Positions 53,133 to 62,134 are shown, numbered from the stretch's first letter. The stretch is 64,000 bases of DNA from Paenibacillus sp. FSL H3-0469 (GCF_038051945.1 NZ_CP150302.1:1054001-1118000); one strand, 5' to 3'. The notes: generated from the sequence alone by a model not told the origin. Translations and numbers: made by a program.

Positions 53133-56100
53133 TTAGAGCTTCTCCACATTGAAATACTGCGCTTCCGGGTGGGCAAAGACCATTGCCGAGACCGAAGCCT
53201 CCGGTTCCATCATGAAGCCCTCAGTAAGCTGCACGCCAATATCCTCAGGCTTCAGGAGCTTGAACAAAGGCCCCTGATCCTCCAGATCCGGGCAGGCCGG
53301 GTAGCCGAAGGATACCCGGATCCCCTGGTAACGTGCGCCGTGTCTTTGCTTCATGGTCATATCTGCCGGGTCCGGGAACCCCCAGGTGTCGCGCATCATA
53401 TGATGGACACGTTCAGCCAGACCTTCTGCGACCTCAAGAGCGACTGCCTGCAGAGCATGCGAGCGGAGATAATCTCCCTTATCCTTAAGCACCGTCGATA
53501 ATTCACGGACGCCATGGCCCGCAGTAACCACCAGGAAGCCCACATAGTCCATGACTCCGCTCTCCACTGGCTTCAGGAAGTCTGCAAGGCAGAGATGCGG
53601 CTCCACATTCTGGCGCGGGAAGGTGAAGGTATGCAGCACCTTAGCCTGATCCTGCGGATCATAGATCAGAATGTCATTCCCGCGTGACTGGGCCGGGAAG
53701 AACTGGTACATCGCATGCGGCACGATCGTGCCTTCGAGCATCGCCTGATGCAGAATATCATCCACAGTCTCTTTCAATTCTACTGTACGCGGGTCACGCG
53801 CTGCCAATTGCGCCTCTACAGAACCGCGCAGGCCGAGATGATGGCCGAGCAGCATCTGCATATTCACATAAGGAATCACATGTCCCAGCGGATAATTACG
53901 CAGGACATGACGCTCCAGATCAGGCGGGATGAACACTGGGGCATCTGCCGAGATCTTGGAGCGGACCGCACGGGTCAGCTCGGGAAGCGGCGCTTGCGGA
54001 GCGACAGCTACAGCAGCCTCTGCCTCCAGGCGGACCTCCTCCTCAATCTTCACCCGCTCCAGCGGATTCATCAGCCGGTTGGCAATATCCAGACCATCCA
54101 TGGCATCCTTCGCGTATAAGACGAGACCGTCATATTCGGGACGGATGCGGGTCTTGGTGAATTTGCGGGTCAGAGCTGCGCCGCCCACCATAATCGGCAC
54201 ATCAATACCGGCGGACCGCAGATCCTGCGCAGTCAGCACCATCTGCTGCGCCGACTTCACCAGCAGTCCCGACAAGCCGATGGCGTCGGCCTTTTCCTTG
54301 CGGAAGGCCTCAATAATATTCTCTGGCGGAACCTTGATCCCCAGATTGACGATCTCATAACCGTTGTTGGAGAGAATAATCTCAACCAGGTTTTTGCCGA
54401 TATCATGCACATCACCCTTGACGGTCGCAAGCATGATTCTCCCCTTCACCGAAGTCTCGTCCTTCTGCATGAACTGCTCCAGATGGCTTACAGAGGCCTT
54501 CATGACCTCCGCACTCTGGAGTACCTCTGCCACGATTAATTCATTGTTATTGAACAGCCGTCCGACCTCAGACATCCCTGCCATCAGCGGTCCATTAATG
54601 ATCTCCAGCGGCGGCGAGGTCTTCAGCGCTTCATCCAGATCCGGGATCAGCCCCTCCTTAGTGCCTTCTACCACATAGGAAGCTAGGCGCTCCTCCAGGG
54701 AGAGATTGGAGATCTTCTCCTTCTTCTCCACCTTTTTGCCGCGAAAAGCTGCTACGAACGCAGACAAGGTATCGTCATTCGTATTATAAATCAGCTCTTC
54801 AGCGAGCTTGCGCTCCTCTTCAGGGATCGATGCATACCGCTCCACCTTCTCGGTGTTCACAATGGCATAATCCAGCCCGGCCTTAGTGCACTCGTACAGG
54901 AATACCGAGTTCAGCACCTCACGGCCGGCTTCCGGCAGACCGAAGGAGACATTGCTGATGCCGAGAATCGTGTGAACAGCCGGCATAGCCTCCTTAATCA
55001 GACGGATACCGTCAATCGTCTCCTTCGCAGAGCCGATATACTGCTCATCCCCTGTTCCAACAGGGAACACCAGGGTATCGAAAATCAGATCCTCGGGGGC
55101 CAGACCGTATTTGTTGACCAGCAGATCATAGGAACGTCTGGCAACCTCCAGCTTGTCCTTAGCCAGGATGGCCTGACCGGTCTCGTCGATGGTGCCTACA
55201 ACAATCGCTGCTCCGTATTTATGAATCAAAGGCGTAACATGCTCGAATTTCTCTTCACCATCTTCAAGGTTAATGGAGTTAATGATCGCTTTACCCTGAC
55301 AATATTGCAAGGCCAGATCAATGACCTTCGGGTCCGTCGTATCGATCATTAACGGCACCTTGACCTTCTTCACCACCAGTTCCAGGAACCGCATGATATC
55401 TTCCGTCTCATCCCGGTCCGGGTCCTGCACACAGACATCAATGACCTGTGCGCCGCTCTTCACCTGGGCACGGGCAATCTCCGAAGCTTCCTCATATTTC
55501 CCCTCAACGATTAGACGCTTAAACTTCCGGGAACCAAGGACATTGGTCCGTTCACCGACCATATATGGACGGTTCTCACTCTCCACATACACCGGCTCAA
55601 TCCCCGACAAAGCCGGAGGATGCTGGCCATCCAGCTTACGCGGCGGGTAGGCTGCCATGACCTCAGCCATCGCCCGGATATGCTCCGGCGTGGTTCCGCA
55701 GCAGCCGCCGGCAATATTCAGCCAGCCCTTCTCAGCGAAGCCGCCCAGCTTACGGGCCAAGGAATCCGGGGATTCATGATAATTCCCGTTCTCATCCGGC
55801 AGACCCGCATTCGGGTAGCAGCTGACAGCTGCTGAAGAGATCGCGGAGAGCGAACGGATGTGATCACGCATGAACTCCGGTCCGGTGGCACAGTTCAGTC
55901 CGATAGATACCGGCTTCAGATGCTCCAGTGAAATATAGAAGGCTTCTATATTCTGTCCGGCCAGTGTGGTTCCCATAGGCTCAATGGTCCCCGAGATCAT
56001 CACCGGCAGCGTAATTCCGCTCTTCTCGAAGGCGTTACGGATGCCAATGCTTCCAGCCTTCACGTTCAGGGTATCCTGGGATGTCTCCAGGAGCAGTGCA

Positions 56101-56570
56101 TCCACCTTACCGTCGATCAGCGCAACCGCCTGTTCTTCATAGCTGTCTATAAGCTCCTTGAATGTGACTCCCCCGGTGACAGAGAGCGTTTTCGTGGTCG
56201 GACCCATAGCTCCTACCACATAACGCGGGCGCTGAGGTGTATCATATTTATCAGCGGCATTACGTGCAAGTCTCGCGGCCGCAAGGTTAATCTCCCGGGC
56301 ACGGTCCTGAATATCATATTCAGCAAGCACCACTGAGGTGGCACCGAAGGTATTCGTCTCGATCAGATCCGCACCGGCCTCCAGGTATTTCTCATGAATG
56401 TCCTGAATAACCTCCGGCCGGGTCAGGACCAGCATTTCATTACAACCATCCAGGTCATCCCCGCCGAAATCCTCGCCGGTGAGCGGCACCTGTTGAATCA
56501 TGGTACCCATAGCTCCATCCAGTATCAATATGCGCTGCTGCAAGCTCTCAGCAAGTGTGTATTTGGCCAC
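53133..56570 (-). CDS. metH: Cobalamin-dependent methionine synthase
   Basis: The 1145-residue modular enzyme moves a methyl group from methyltetrahydrofolate to homocysteine through B12. Domains in order: homocysteine-binding (about 1-310, zinc Cys in GLNCATGP and GGCCGTTPEHI), pterin-binding (about 330-600), B12 cap and Rossmann domain (about 635-870, with cobalt-ligand His in DVHDIGKNLVEII) and activation domain (about 900-1145). All modules are full length. No SAM riboswitch is seen in the 110 bases upstream, which contain only a small GGAAAG / CTTTCC hairpin. It is monocistronic. Confidence 0.95.
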   Translation of the reverse strand: MAKYTLAESLQQRILILDGAMGTMIQQVPLTGEDFGGDDLDGCNEMLVLTRPEVIQDIHEKYLEAGADLIETNTFGATSVVLAEYDIQDRAREINLAAARLARNAADKYDTPQRPRYVVGAMGPTTKTLSVTGGVTFKELIDSYEEQAVALIDGKVDALLLETSQDTLNVKAGSIGIRNAFEKSGITLPVMISGTIEPMGTTLAGQNIEAFYISLEHLKPVSIGLNCATGPEFMRDHIRSLSAISSAAVSCYPNAGLPDENGNYHESPDSLARKLGGFAEKGWLNIAGGCCGTTPEHIRAMAEVMAAYPPRKLDGQHPPALSGIEPVYVESENRPYMVGERTNVLGSRKFKRLIVEGKYEEASEIARAQVKSGAQVIDVCVQDPDRDETEDIMRFLELVVKKVKVPLMIDTTDPKVIDLALQYCQGKAIINSINLEDGEEKFEHVTPLIHKYGAAIVVGTIDETGQAILAKDKLEVARRSYDLLVNKYGLAPEDLIFDTLVFPVGTGDEQYIGSAKETIDGIRLIKEAMPAVHTILGISNVSFGLPEAGREVLNSVFLYECTKAGLDYAIVNTEKVERYASIPEEERKLAEELIYNTNDDTLSAFVAAFRGKKVEKKEKISNLSLEERLASYVVEGTKEGLIPDLDEALKTSPPLEIINGPLMAGMSEVGRLFNNNELIVAEVLQSAEVMKASVSHLEQFMQKDETSVKGRIMLATVKGDVHDIGKNLVEIILSNNGYEIVNLGIKVPPENIIEAFRKEKADAIGLSGLLVKSAQQMVLTAQDLRSAGIDVPIMVGGAALTRKFTKTRIRPEYDGLVLYAKDAMDGLDIANRLMNPLERVKIEEEVRLEAEAAVAVAPQAPLPELTRAVRSKISADAPVFIPPDLERHVLRNYPLGHVIPYVNMQMLLGHHLGLRGSVEAQLAARDPRTVELKETVDDILHQAMLEGTIVPHAMYQFFPAQSRGNDILIYDPQDQAKVLHTFTFPRQNVEPHLCLADFLKPVESGVMDYVGFLVVTAGHGVRELSTVLKDKGDYLRSHALQAVALEVAEGLAERVHHMMRDTWGFPDPADMTMKQRHGARYQGIRVSFGYPACPDLEDQGPLFKLLKPEDIGVQLTEGFMMEPEASVSAMVFAHPEAQYFNVEKL

Positions 56571-56679
56571 TTTCCATCCCCCCAGTGAAACATTAGAGTA
56601 ATTTTAGCAGAATAAAGGGATTTCGGAAAGCCTTCCTTTCCACCCTGCATTATTTGTATTTCTATTGATTTCATTCCTA

Positions 56680-57108
56680 TTACGGCGCTACCACAAGATT
56701 CTTGCTTGGCATGGAATGCTGTGTCCGGGCAGTCACATGTGAAGTGACGCTGAATTCGCCCGCCTCTTCAAAGGTATGTTCCCCGACATAAGCCCCTTCT
56801 CCGGCACTTTCACCCTTGATTTCAATCTTTTTAGTCTTATCTGTGGACTCATTTACCTCAAACATAACTTCTCTAGCATCATCTACCGGTTCACCGTCCT
56901 GTGTCACCACAGCCTTGAAGCTAATTGCCGTTCCTGCGGTTACTTCCTCCGGAGTCCAGCTCAGCTCCACCTTAATCGGTGACATGGAGGAATTGGCCGC
57001 CGCCTGCATCTGCATCTGCATCTCATCGTCCTTATTCCCCGAGCATCCGGCTAGTGTCATCCCCATCACAATACATATAAGTCCCCTGCGCATCCTTGGC
57101 TTCATCAT
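56680..57108 (-). CDS. Small lipoprotein with FixH/YtkA-like domain
   Basis: The 142-residue product has a lipoprotein signal (LICIVMGMTLAGCSG) and a mature beta-sandwich-like domain: VELSWTPEEVTAGTAISFKA, then VMFEVNES and AGEFSVTSHVTART. This pattern fits the YtkA-like/FixH group of extracytoplasmic proteins. A Met/Gln-rich stretch (DDEMQMQMQ) after the Cys could bind copper, which is speculative. ATG 57108 follows GGGAGGACTTCAG. No operon partner. Confidence 0.7.
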   Translation of the reverse strand: MMKPRMRRGLICIVMGMTLAGCSGNKDDEMQMQMQAAANSSMSPIKVELSWTPEEVTAGTAISFKAVVTQDGEPVDDAREVMFEVNESTDKTKKIEIKGESAGEGAYVGEHTFEEAGEFSVTSHVTARTQHSMPSKNLVVAP

Positions 57109-57329
57109 CTGAAGTCCTCCCGGTTCATAGGTAGATTCTTCTTCATTCATGAAACATATCAAGCATGAAACATATCAAATCTATATTACAATGAAAGTCA
57201 GATCGCTGCTCTCCTTATTATACACATTTTATTCAATTTGCCTTAAAAAAGCTGCATGATTCACTCATGAACATGAGAATAGTCATATCTTTGATTCAAA
57301 GTGTTTGTATTGGGATTGCCGTGACTCCA

Positions 57330-57480
57330 AAGAATGTTTGGCCCTCCGGCCGCTGTTGTTCCCAGATTTCTTGAATTAAACCGCTGCTAGCGGTTGAAAT
57401 CCGGTAACAAAGGCGGACGCTAACGCTCCTACAGTTCCAAAATTCTCCTCCGCCACTTTTCCCTTTACAGTATATTTTCA
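57330..57480 (-). repeat. Candidate dispersed repeat, GGAGCGTTAGCGTCCGCC type
   Basis: On the minus strand the block runs AAGTGGCGGAGGAG, GGAACTGTAGGAGCGTTAGC, CAACCGCTAGCAGCGGTT and ends near CAGCGGCCGGAGGGCCAAAC. It has several nested palindromes and no codon-like character. I recall very similar blocks in many Paenibacillus intergenic regions, unchecked here. The remainder of the 57109-57553 gap is AT-rich with nothing recognised. Confidence 0.5.
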
Positions 57481-57553
57481 AGTTCAAACAATATAGCAGT
57501 TACATAAAAAAGCCAATACCCACTAAATAGGATACTGGCTTCATAGAATTCAA

Positions 57554-58339
57554 TTATAGGGAGTCTACAAGCGGCAGTAGCTCGGAGAGATGGCTGATCT
57601 GGTAATCCGGCGTAATCTCCGGGTCCGATGCTTTCGCATTCCGGTTGATCCAGACTGTGGTCAGTCCGGCAGACAATCCGCCAAGAATATCTGTCGTAAG
57701 CTTATCGCCCACCATGATCCCTTGCTCTGGAGCAATATCCAGCAGTCCGAGCGCATGCTCGAAGATTCCCTTGTCCGGCTTGCCTTTGCCGAAGCTTCCC
57801 GAAATCACAACATGGTCAAAATACGGAGTAAGCTCCGGCACACCGTCCAGCTTCTCCTGCTGAAGTGCCGGACAACCGTTTGTCAGCAGCAGCAGCTTGA
57901 CCTTACCGCGCAACTCGTTCAGCACCTGAAGCGTCTCTTCATAGATATAAGGACGGCTGCGGCGCTCAGCGGCGAACTTGTCAGCCAACTGTGCAGCCAG
58001 CGCTTCATCCTCTACCCCGAGTGCGGCGAGGCCGCGGCGCCAGGATTCCTTACGGTAGACAGGGGCAAGCTGTTCCAGTTGACGGAACTCCGGCTGTTCA
58101 CCGGCAGTGAAATTCGCCCATAGCGCTTCAAATGGGTTAATACCGATTAGCTTGGTGAACGGATATGTCTCATAGGATTCATAGAGGGCACGGGCTTCTC
58201 TGCGTACAGCAGCTTCCAGCTCCTGCGGATCAACGGAATCTCCAGCCGCCTCACTAGCATAGCGGAAGGCTTCTTCCACGCTGCGGTCATCCCACAGCAG
58301 AGTATCGTCAAGGTCAAATAGTACGGCGGTAATCGGCAT
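57554..58339 (-). CDS. HAD-superfamily hydrolase, YjjG/YfnB-like
   Basis: The 261-residue enzyme has motif I AVLFDLDDTLLWDDRS, a helical cap, motif II LLLTNGCPALQQ, motif III GKGKPDKGIFEHAL and motif IV IMVGDKLTTDILGGLSAG. It probably removes phosphate from nucleotides or sugar phosphates, as YjjG does from modified nucleotides. ATG 58339 follows GGGAGTGGGAG and is preferred to an in-frame GTG four codons earlier, which lies inside that site. It follows the membrane-protein gene after 35 bases. Confidence 0.88.
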   Translation of the reverse strand: MPITAVLFDLDDTLLWDDRSVEEAFRYASEAAGDSVDPQELEAAVRREARALYESYETYPFTKLIGINPFEALWANFTAGEQPEFRQLEQLAPVYRKESWRRGLAALGVEDEALAAQLADKFAAERRSRPYIYEETLQVLNELRGKVKLLLLTNGCPALQQEKLDGVPELTPYFDHVVISGSFGKGKPDKGIFEHALGLLDIAPEQGIMVGDKLTTDILGGLSAGLTTVWINRNAKASDPEITPDYQISHLSELLPLVDSL

Positions 58340-58374
58340 TAGTTCTCCCACTCCCTATATGCTGGTCTGTCTTC

Positions 58375-58902
58375 CTATTCGTGCACTAGTTCAATATTGT
58401 TGTTCTTGGCGAACTGCTCCAGACGTTCCCCCATCGCAGCGGTGTCATAACGGTTAATCAGCTTGGAGAAAATCCACTGCTTGCGCTTACCCTTATACTT
58501 AATGGTAACTACACTGCGCGATAAAGTGATCTTCTCAATATCCGCCGCAGCCAGGAAACGTTCGCGGTTGTATTTAATAGTAGAGATACGCGCACGCTCA
58601 ACCTTAAGGAACGGACGGCGGAAGAACAGCAGCGCAGCGAGCAGGAAGTACAGCACTACACCCAGCCAGTTGGCCAGAATACCGCTTCCTTTAGCTTCGT
58701 CAATCGAGCCGACCACCCAGAACATGATGCCAAGCAGCATCAGTACTACGGGGAATACAATATTGCGGCCTTTGAAAATATCGATGCTTTTCGCGGCAGT
58801 CTTAGTGCTGGAAGTGTAAATAGAGTCCTTCCCCTGCTTCTTTCTTTGCTGGTTAATTTGCTTCGTGTTGCGTTGAACCATTCTTTCCCAAGAACGGGCC
58901 AT
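58375..58902 (-). CDS. Membrane protein of unknown function
   Basis: The 175-residue protein has a basic N terminus (ERMVQRNTKQINQQRKKQGK), two hydrophobic segments (about 48-67 and 77-95), and a cytoplasmic C-terminal domain resembling a small PH-like barrel (KVERARISTIKYNRERFL, IEKITLSRSVVTIKYKGK). No named family recognised. Start follows GGGGGAACTTAC. Confidence 0.7.
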   Translation of the reverse strand: MARSWERMVQRNTKQINQQRKKQGKDSIYTSSTKTAAKSIDIFKGRNIVFPVVLMLLGIMFWVVGSIDEAKGSGILANWLGVVLYFLLAALLFFRRPFLKVERARISTIKYNRERFLAAADIEKITLSRSVVTIKYKGKRKQWIFSKLINRYDTAAMGERLEQFAKNNNIELVHE

Positions 58903-58949
58903 GTAAGTTCCCCCTAGTCATCCTGTATTATCTATGAAAAGGCAACAGG

Positions 58950-59159
58950 CTAATGCTTAAGTCCGTTATTGCCCTCTTCATGCTCCGGATTGTCCACAAT
59001 TTCGATAGTATCAAGCTGGGCCCGAAAGTTAGTGCGGATATTCCCCAGGTAAATCTCGCGGAGCTTGGCACGTTCAGCCAGTTCCTCTTCATTCAGGCCG
59101 CCGTTCTTAGCTTTGCGTGCCAATTCATTGATGCGTGCGACCAATTCGTCAATATTCAA
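58950..59159 (-). CDS. ynzC: DUF896 family protein, YnzC-like
   Basis: The 69-residue protein begins MNIDELVARINELARKAKNG, then LNEEELAERAKLREIYL, the two-helix hairpin typical of DUF896. In Bacillus subtilis ynzC is in the SOS operon after yneA next to lexA; the same order is seen here, minus yneB. Function unknown. Confidence 0.88.
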   Translation of the reverse strand: MNIDELVARINELARKAKNGGLNEEELAERAKLREIYLGNIRTNFRAQLDTIEIVDNPEHEEGNNGLKH

Positions 59160-59268
59160 TACGTTTCCCTCCCTCTAAATTCATTTTAACTTTGCCATGA
59201 GAAAAAGAGCTTGTCAAGGTCTACCCCCTGAAAGCTCTCCGAGTCGATCATTAGTCTGACACAATCCT

Positions 59269-59685
59269 TCAATATAAAGGTAAAGTCAGAATATCTCCGG
59301 CCTTAATGACGCTGTTCTCCAAATGATTCGTCTTCATTATTCCTTCTATATATACGGCTGTCCTCATGTCCTCAGGCTTGTTACTTAACGCAATGCTCCA
59401 TAAGGTATCTCCGCGTTCGACTACGATCCGCTTATCGGGCTTCAGTGAAGAGACCGAACCGGCAAAAACATTGCCCACTACAGTGAATCCAGAAATGACA
59501 AGCATCAGCACCAGGACCATCTTCATCAGGCTGACCTGACGGAATAGTGATGATAGCACAGTGAGACTATGAAGAATCGCATCCTTGACCTTGGTTACAT
59601 TACTATGAGCAGTTGGATTACCGGGAGCAGACACCTTGATATCCTCATTATTGTAGATGCTGTTGTAGGTACTATACTTTAACAT
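59269..59685 (-). CDS. yneA: YneA-like SOS cell-division inhibitor with LysM domain
   Basis: This 138-residue protein has a cytoplasmic N terminus, one membrane segment (VLVLMLVISGFTVVGNVFA) and an external LysM domain (IVVERGDTLWSIALSN to IKAGDILTLPLY), the layout of YneA, which halts division during DNA damage. ATG 59685 lies nine bases after GGAGG; earlier in-frame ATGs are too close. LexA boxes at 59699 and 59735 sit directly upstream. The N-terminal part is longer than in Bacillus YneA, and identity is supported more by context than by sequence. Confidence 0.78.
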   Translation of the reverse strand: MLKYSTYNSIYNNEDIKVSAPGNPTAHSNVTKVKDAILHSLTVLSSLFRQVSLMKMVLVLMLVISGFTVVGNVFAGSVSSLKPDKRIVVERGDTLWSIALSNKPEDMRTAVYIEGIMKTNHLENSVIKAGDILTLPLY

Positions 59686-59698
59686 GATCATCATCCTC

Positions 59699-59748
59699 CA
59701 AACACATGTTCTTGCTTTCGAAAATAATATAACACGAACATGTGTTTC
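59699..59748 (-). promoter_or_regulatory. Two LexA boxes upstream of the YneA-like gene
   Basis: AGAACATGTGTTTG (minus strand, 59699-59712) and CGAACATGTGTTTC (59735-59748). The second matches the Bacillus consensus CGAACRNNYGTTYC at every position; the first differs at base 1 and by G for C at the last base. Both should silence the gene until SOS induction. Confidence 0.85.
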
Positions 59749-59764
59749 GAACAAGAGTTTTTTC

Positions 59765-59778
59765 GGAACGTTTGTTCT
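59765..59778 (+). promoter_or_regulatory. LexA box in the lexA/yneA intergenic region
   Basis: GGAACGTTTGTTCT, with GAAC and GTTC half-sites and four bases between. Confidence 0.75.
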
Positions 59779-59821
59779 CTTTATTTCCGTTCTCGTTTTT
59801 TCCTCATTTTAGAACTTATGT

Positions 59822-59850
59822 TTGTACGAACGGAAGTTCTATGTTATAAT
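59822..59850 (+). promoter_or_regulatory. lexA promoter with an overlapping LexA box
   Basis: TTGTAC (59822-59827) and perfect TATAAT (59845-59850) are 17 bases apart. The LexA box CGAACGGAAGTTCT (59827-59840) lies between them, so LexA can block its own transcription. Confidence 0.8.
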
Positions 59851-59882
59851 TTTCCCAAACATAGTATATGGGGTTGATACCG

Positions 59883-60509
59883 ATGTCAAAGATTTCTAGT
59901 CGTCAGCTGGCGATCCTGGAATTTATACGTAATGAAGTCCGCAGCAAGGGTTATCCTCCGTCTGTCCGCGAGATTGGCGAGGCTGTCGGCCTGGCCTCCA
60001 GTTCTACTGTGCATGGTCACTTGGACCGGCTTGAGAAGAAGGGCCTGATCCGCCGTGACCCTACGAAGCCGCGTGCGATTGAATTGCTCGGCCAGGAAGA
60101 TTCAGAGAATGTGCATCAATTCGTCCAGACCGTTACCCGCATCCCGGTAGTGGGTAAGGTTACAGCTGGTGTTCCTATTACTGCAACAGAGAATATTGAG
60201 GATTACTTCCCGTTGCCTGCTCATTATGTAGGCGATAACAAGGTATTTATGCTTTCTGTCCTTGGTGACAGTATGGTGGATGCCGGAATTATGAATGGGG
60301 ATTATGTCATCGTACGCCAGCAGCAAACTGCCGACAATGGCGATATTGTTGTAGCGATGACCGAAGAAGATGAAGCAACGGTCAAGACCTTCTACAAGGA
60401 ACGGGATCATATCAGGCTGCAGCCGGAGAATCCGGCGTACGAGCCTCTCCGCCTTAACCGCGTTACGATTTTGGGCCGGGTCATCGGATTATTCCGCGAT
60501 ATCCACTAA
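59883..60509 (+). CDS. lexA: LexA repressor (SOS regulator)
   Basis: The 208-residue repressor has an N-terminal winged helix ([20 protein letters not shown]) and a C-terminal S24 self-cleavage domain. The cleavage site is Ala95-Gly96 in KVTAGVP, with the catalytic Ser130 in LGDSMVDAG and Lys168 in ATVKTF. Activated RecA triggers cleavage and opens SOS genes such as the divergent YneA-type inhibitor. I chose ATG 59883; an in-frame ATG at 59868 lacks a ribosome site, though GGGG before 59883 is only a modest one. Confidence 0.96.
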   Translation: MSKISSRQLAILEFIRNEVRSKGYPPSVREIGEAVGLASSSTVHGHLDRLEKKGLIRRDPTKPRAIELLGQEDSENVHQFVQTVTRIPVVGKVTAGVPITATENIEDYFPLPAHYVGDNKVFMLSVLGDSMVDAGIMNGDYVIVRQQQTADNGDIVVAMTEEDEATVKTFYKERDHIRLQPENPAYEPLRLNRVTILGRVIGLFRDIH

Positions 60510-60526
60510 TCTACTCCCCGCTTAAG

Positions 60527-60565
60527 AACAGGCTGCTCCGCACCATGCGAAGCAGCCTGTTTTCT
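60527..60565 (+). terminator. Terminator of lexA
   Basis: AACAGGCTGCT pairs with AGCAGCCTGTT, followed by TTC. Confidence 0.75.
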
Positions 60566-60581
60566 GTTCATTTCATTTCGT

Positions 60582-60639
60582 AAAGTGGCCAAAAAGCAGA
60601 GCGCGAACAAATGTTTGCATTCTCCTTTTTGGCCACTTT
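60582..60639. other. Long inverted repeat with a LexA-like box at its centre
   Basis: Arms AAAGTGGCCAAAAAG (60582-60596) and CTTTTTGGCCACTTT (60625-60639) are perfect 15-mers. At the centre lies CGAACAAATGTTTG (60604-60617), matching the LexA half-site pattern. A short T run follows the right arm, so it could also be a terminator. It lies about 60 bases before the transpeptidase start. Confidence 0.6.
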
Positions 60640-60697
60640 TTCTGTGAACCGCTGTACCGCTCCGCACATATCCTGTTATAAAGGAGTGCTGATCTGT

Positions 60698-61036
60698 ATG
60701 CCCAATTATCGAATTATCGTCGATCTGTCACAGCGCATGCTGTACCTGCTGGATAATGACGTTGTCACCAGAGGCTTCCCTGTCGGCATCGGCAAAATGT
60801 TAACCGTCTCCCCTGTAGGCGAATACACCATCATTAACAAGCAGCCCAATCCGGGTGGCCCGTTCGGTGCCTTCTGGATGGGACTGTCCAAGCCGCATTA
60901 CGGCATCCACGGAACCAATGACCCATCCTCCATCGGCCACATGGTCTCTCACGGCTGTATTCGTATGTATAACGCAGATGTACTCGCCCTGGCCGCCCTT
61001 GTTCCCATAGGTATCCTTGTCACCATCCGGGAATAG
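60698..61036 (+). CDS. L,D-transpeptidase (YkuD domain)
   Basis: The 112-residue protein is almost only a YkuD catalytic domain. The motif [20 protein letters not shown] gives the His, the nucleophile Cys87 and Arg89. It cross-links peptidoglycan stems or attaches proteins to them. No signal peptide, LysM or membrane segment is seen from ATG 60698; AAAGGAG lies 11 bases upstream. Export therefore needs explaining, as with similar short proteins of spore formers. A LexA-like box lies upstream, so SOS control is possible. Confidence 0.88.
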   Translation: MPNYRIIVDLSQRMLYLLDNDVVTRGFPVGIGKMLTVSPVGEYTIINKQPNPGGPFGAFWMGLSKPHYGIHGTNDPSSIGHMVSHGCIRMYNADVLALAALVPIGILVTIRE

Positions 61037-61040
61037 GAAC

Positions 61041-61090
61041 GTCACAAAAACCCTTGAGACGCCAGATTGCGGCCCAAGGGTTCCTGTGAC
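61041..61090 (+). terminator. Terminator of the transpeptidase gene
   Basis: GTCACAAAAACCCTTG opposite CAAGGGTTCCTGTGAC forms a long stem with two small internal mismatches. Confidence 0.7.
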
Positions 61091-61115
61091 TCCTATGAAT
61101 TAGAGCGGATACAGA

Positions 61116-61334
61116 CTACAGCACACTTCTCAATAGACGGATAGCCACCGTATTCAAACGGATGGCCTCGCGGATCGATTCTCTGGCTGCCAGCAGCTCT
61201 CTTCTGGCCCGCGAACCTCTAGGCACTCTGCGCAGATTCTCATTGATTTCTTCCAGTCTCTCCAGCAGGACAGCCCGCTGTGTCAGCAGGACATTAATGG
61301 CTCTGCGAATCCGGTTACGTTCTCTTTGGCTCAT
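61116..61334 (-). CDS. Small basic helical protein, unknown
   Basis: The 72-residue product begins MSQRERNRIRRAINVLLTQR and is almost entirely helical, with leucine spacing and many Arg/Glu residues, which suggests a short coiled coil. Start follows AGAGGTGTAAAG. No family recognised. Confidence 0.65.
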   Translation of the reverse strand: MSQRERNRIRRAINVLLTQRAVLLERLEEINENLRRVPRGSRARRELLAARESIREAIRLNTVAIRLLRSVL

Positions 61335-61444
61335 CTTTACACCTCTTTTACACTTGGATAGTATAAGAGATGCCAAGAATCGCTCCAAAGCTTGTGTGAT
61401 TCGGCAGTAATGTTAGAGCTGCAAGCAGCGGACAGGTAATCTGC

Positions 61445-61666
61445 TTACTTTTTGTTCAACCGTACCCGGAATTCAAATTCATCGCGTCTATAAGTCATTC
61501 CGGCCAGCACTATGTACTCCGGTGTCCATTTCTGTACAGGTCCGGCATAATCAGCAATCACATGCGGTTTGCCATCAACCAGCTGAACGACGTAGACCTG
61601 TACCTGTGCCAGTGCGGCAGCGAATAGATCAGCATCACTGGACAGTACTTTATAAGCCGTATTCAA
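61445..61666 (-). CDS. Small hypothetical protein
   Basis: The 73-residue protein begins MNTAYKVLSSDADLFAAALA and ends in alternating strands (FEFRVRLNKK). The TTG start is set by AAGGAGGAACGAAG; the codons upstream in frame run through this site. No signal peptide or known motif. Confidence 0.65.
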   Translation of the reverse strand: MNTAYKVLSSDADLFAAALAQVQVYVVQLVDGKPHVIADYAGPVQKWTPEYIVLAGMTYRRDEFEFRVRLNKK

Positions 61667-61759
61667 CTTCGTTCCTCCTTGTTCCACAACCATGATAATA
61701 GATTTAGCCCAACAATCTATTCAATTATACCGGGTTATGGAACAATATGTAAACCATAT

Positions 61760-62119
61760 TTACAGCTTGATAAAAAGGATTTTGAACAATCCGATATACT
61801 TCTTAGTAGCCCCGCCATCCCCGGTAAAAAATTTGGTATTCTTAAGGTCCGGTACACTGAATACTGAGAACAAAATGTAGTTATCCCTCTTGGTCAAAGA
61901 CTCAATTACAGGCTGGGCCACCAGCTTACTAATTCCGTCTCCTATTTCCTGATCAAGCGTATTCTCCAGATTCTTTACAGAATACTCACTGAATGCTTCC
62001 TTCCCCGGATTCGTAACAGCCATCACAACCAGAACAAGAATAAGGACCAGTAACGACTTACCGCCCGATCTCCTGCGGACTCTGCGTGCAGGACTTGGCG
62101 TATCATAACGCGAATTCAT
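61760..62119 (-). CDS. DUF4359-like small membrane-anchored protein
   Basis: The 119-residue product has a basic N terminus (SPARRVRRRSGGK), one membrane segment (LLVLILVLVVMAVTNPGK) and an external domain with RDNYILFSVFSVPD and KKYIGLFKILFIKL. The TNPGKEAFSEY segment after the membrane helix is characteristic of the DUF4359 group. Start follows GAGGGGGAAAAGA. Cotranscribed with the gene before it. Confidence 0.7.
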   Translation of the reverse strand: MNSRYDTPSPARRVRRRSGGKSLLVLILVLVVMAVTNPGKEAFSEYSVKNLENTLDQEIGDGISKLVAQPVIESLTKRDNYILFSVFSVPDLKNTKFFTGDGGATKKYIGLFKILFIKL

Positions 62120-62134
62120 TCTTTTCCCCCTCAG

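Noticed and set aside
56571..56679. Possible SAM riboswitch before metH
   Set aside because: Only about 110 bases are available and none of the S-box conserved segments is present; just a small GGAAAG / CTTTCC hairpin is seen.
57296..57487. 63-codon open frame on the minus strand
   Set aside because: It coincides with the palindromic repeat block and has no codon-like character or ribosome site.
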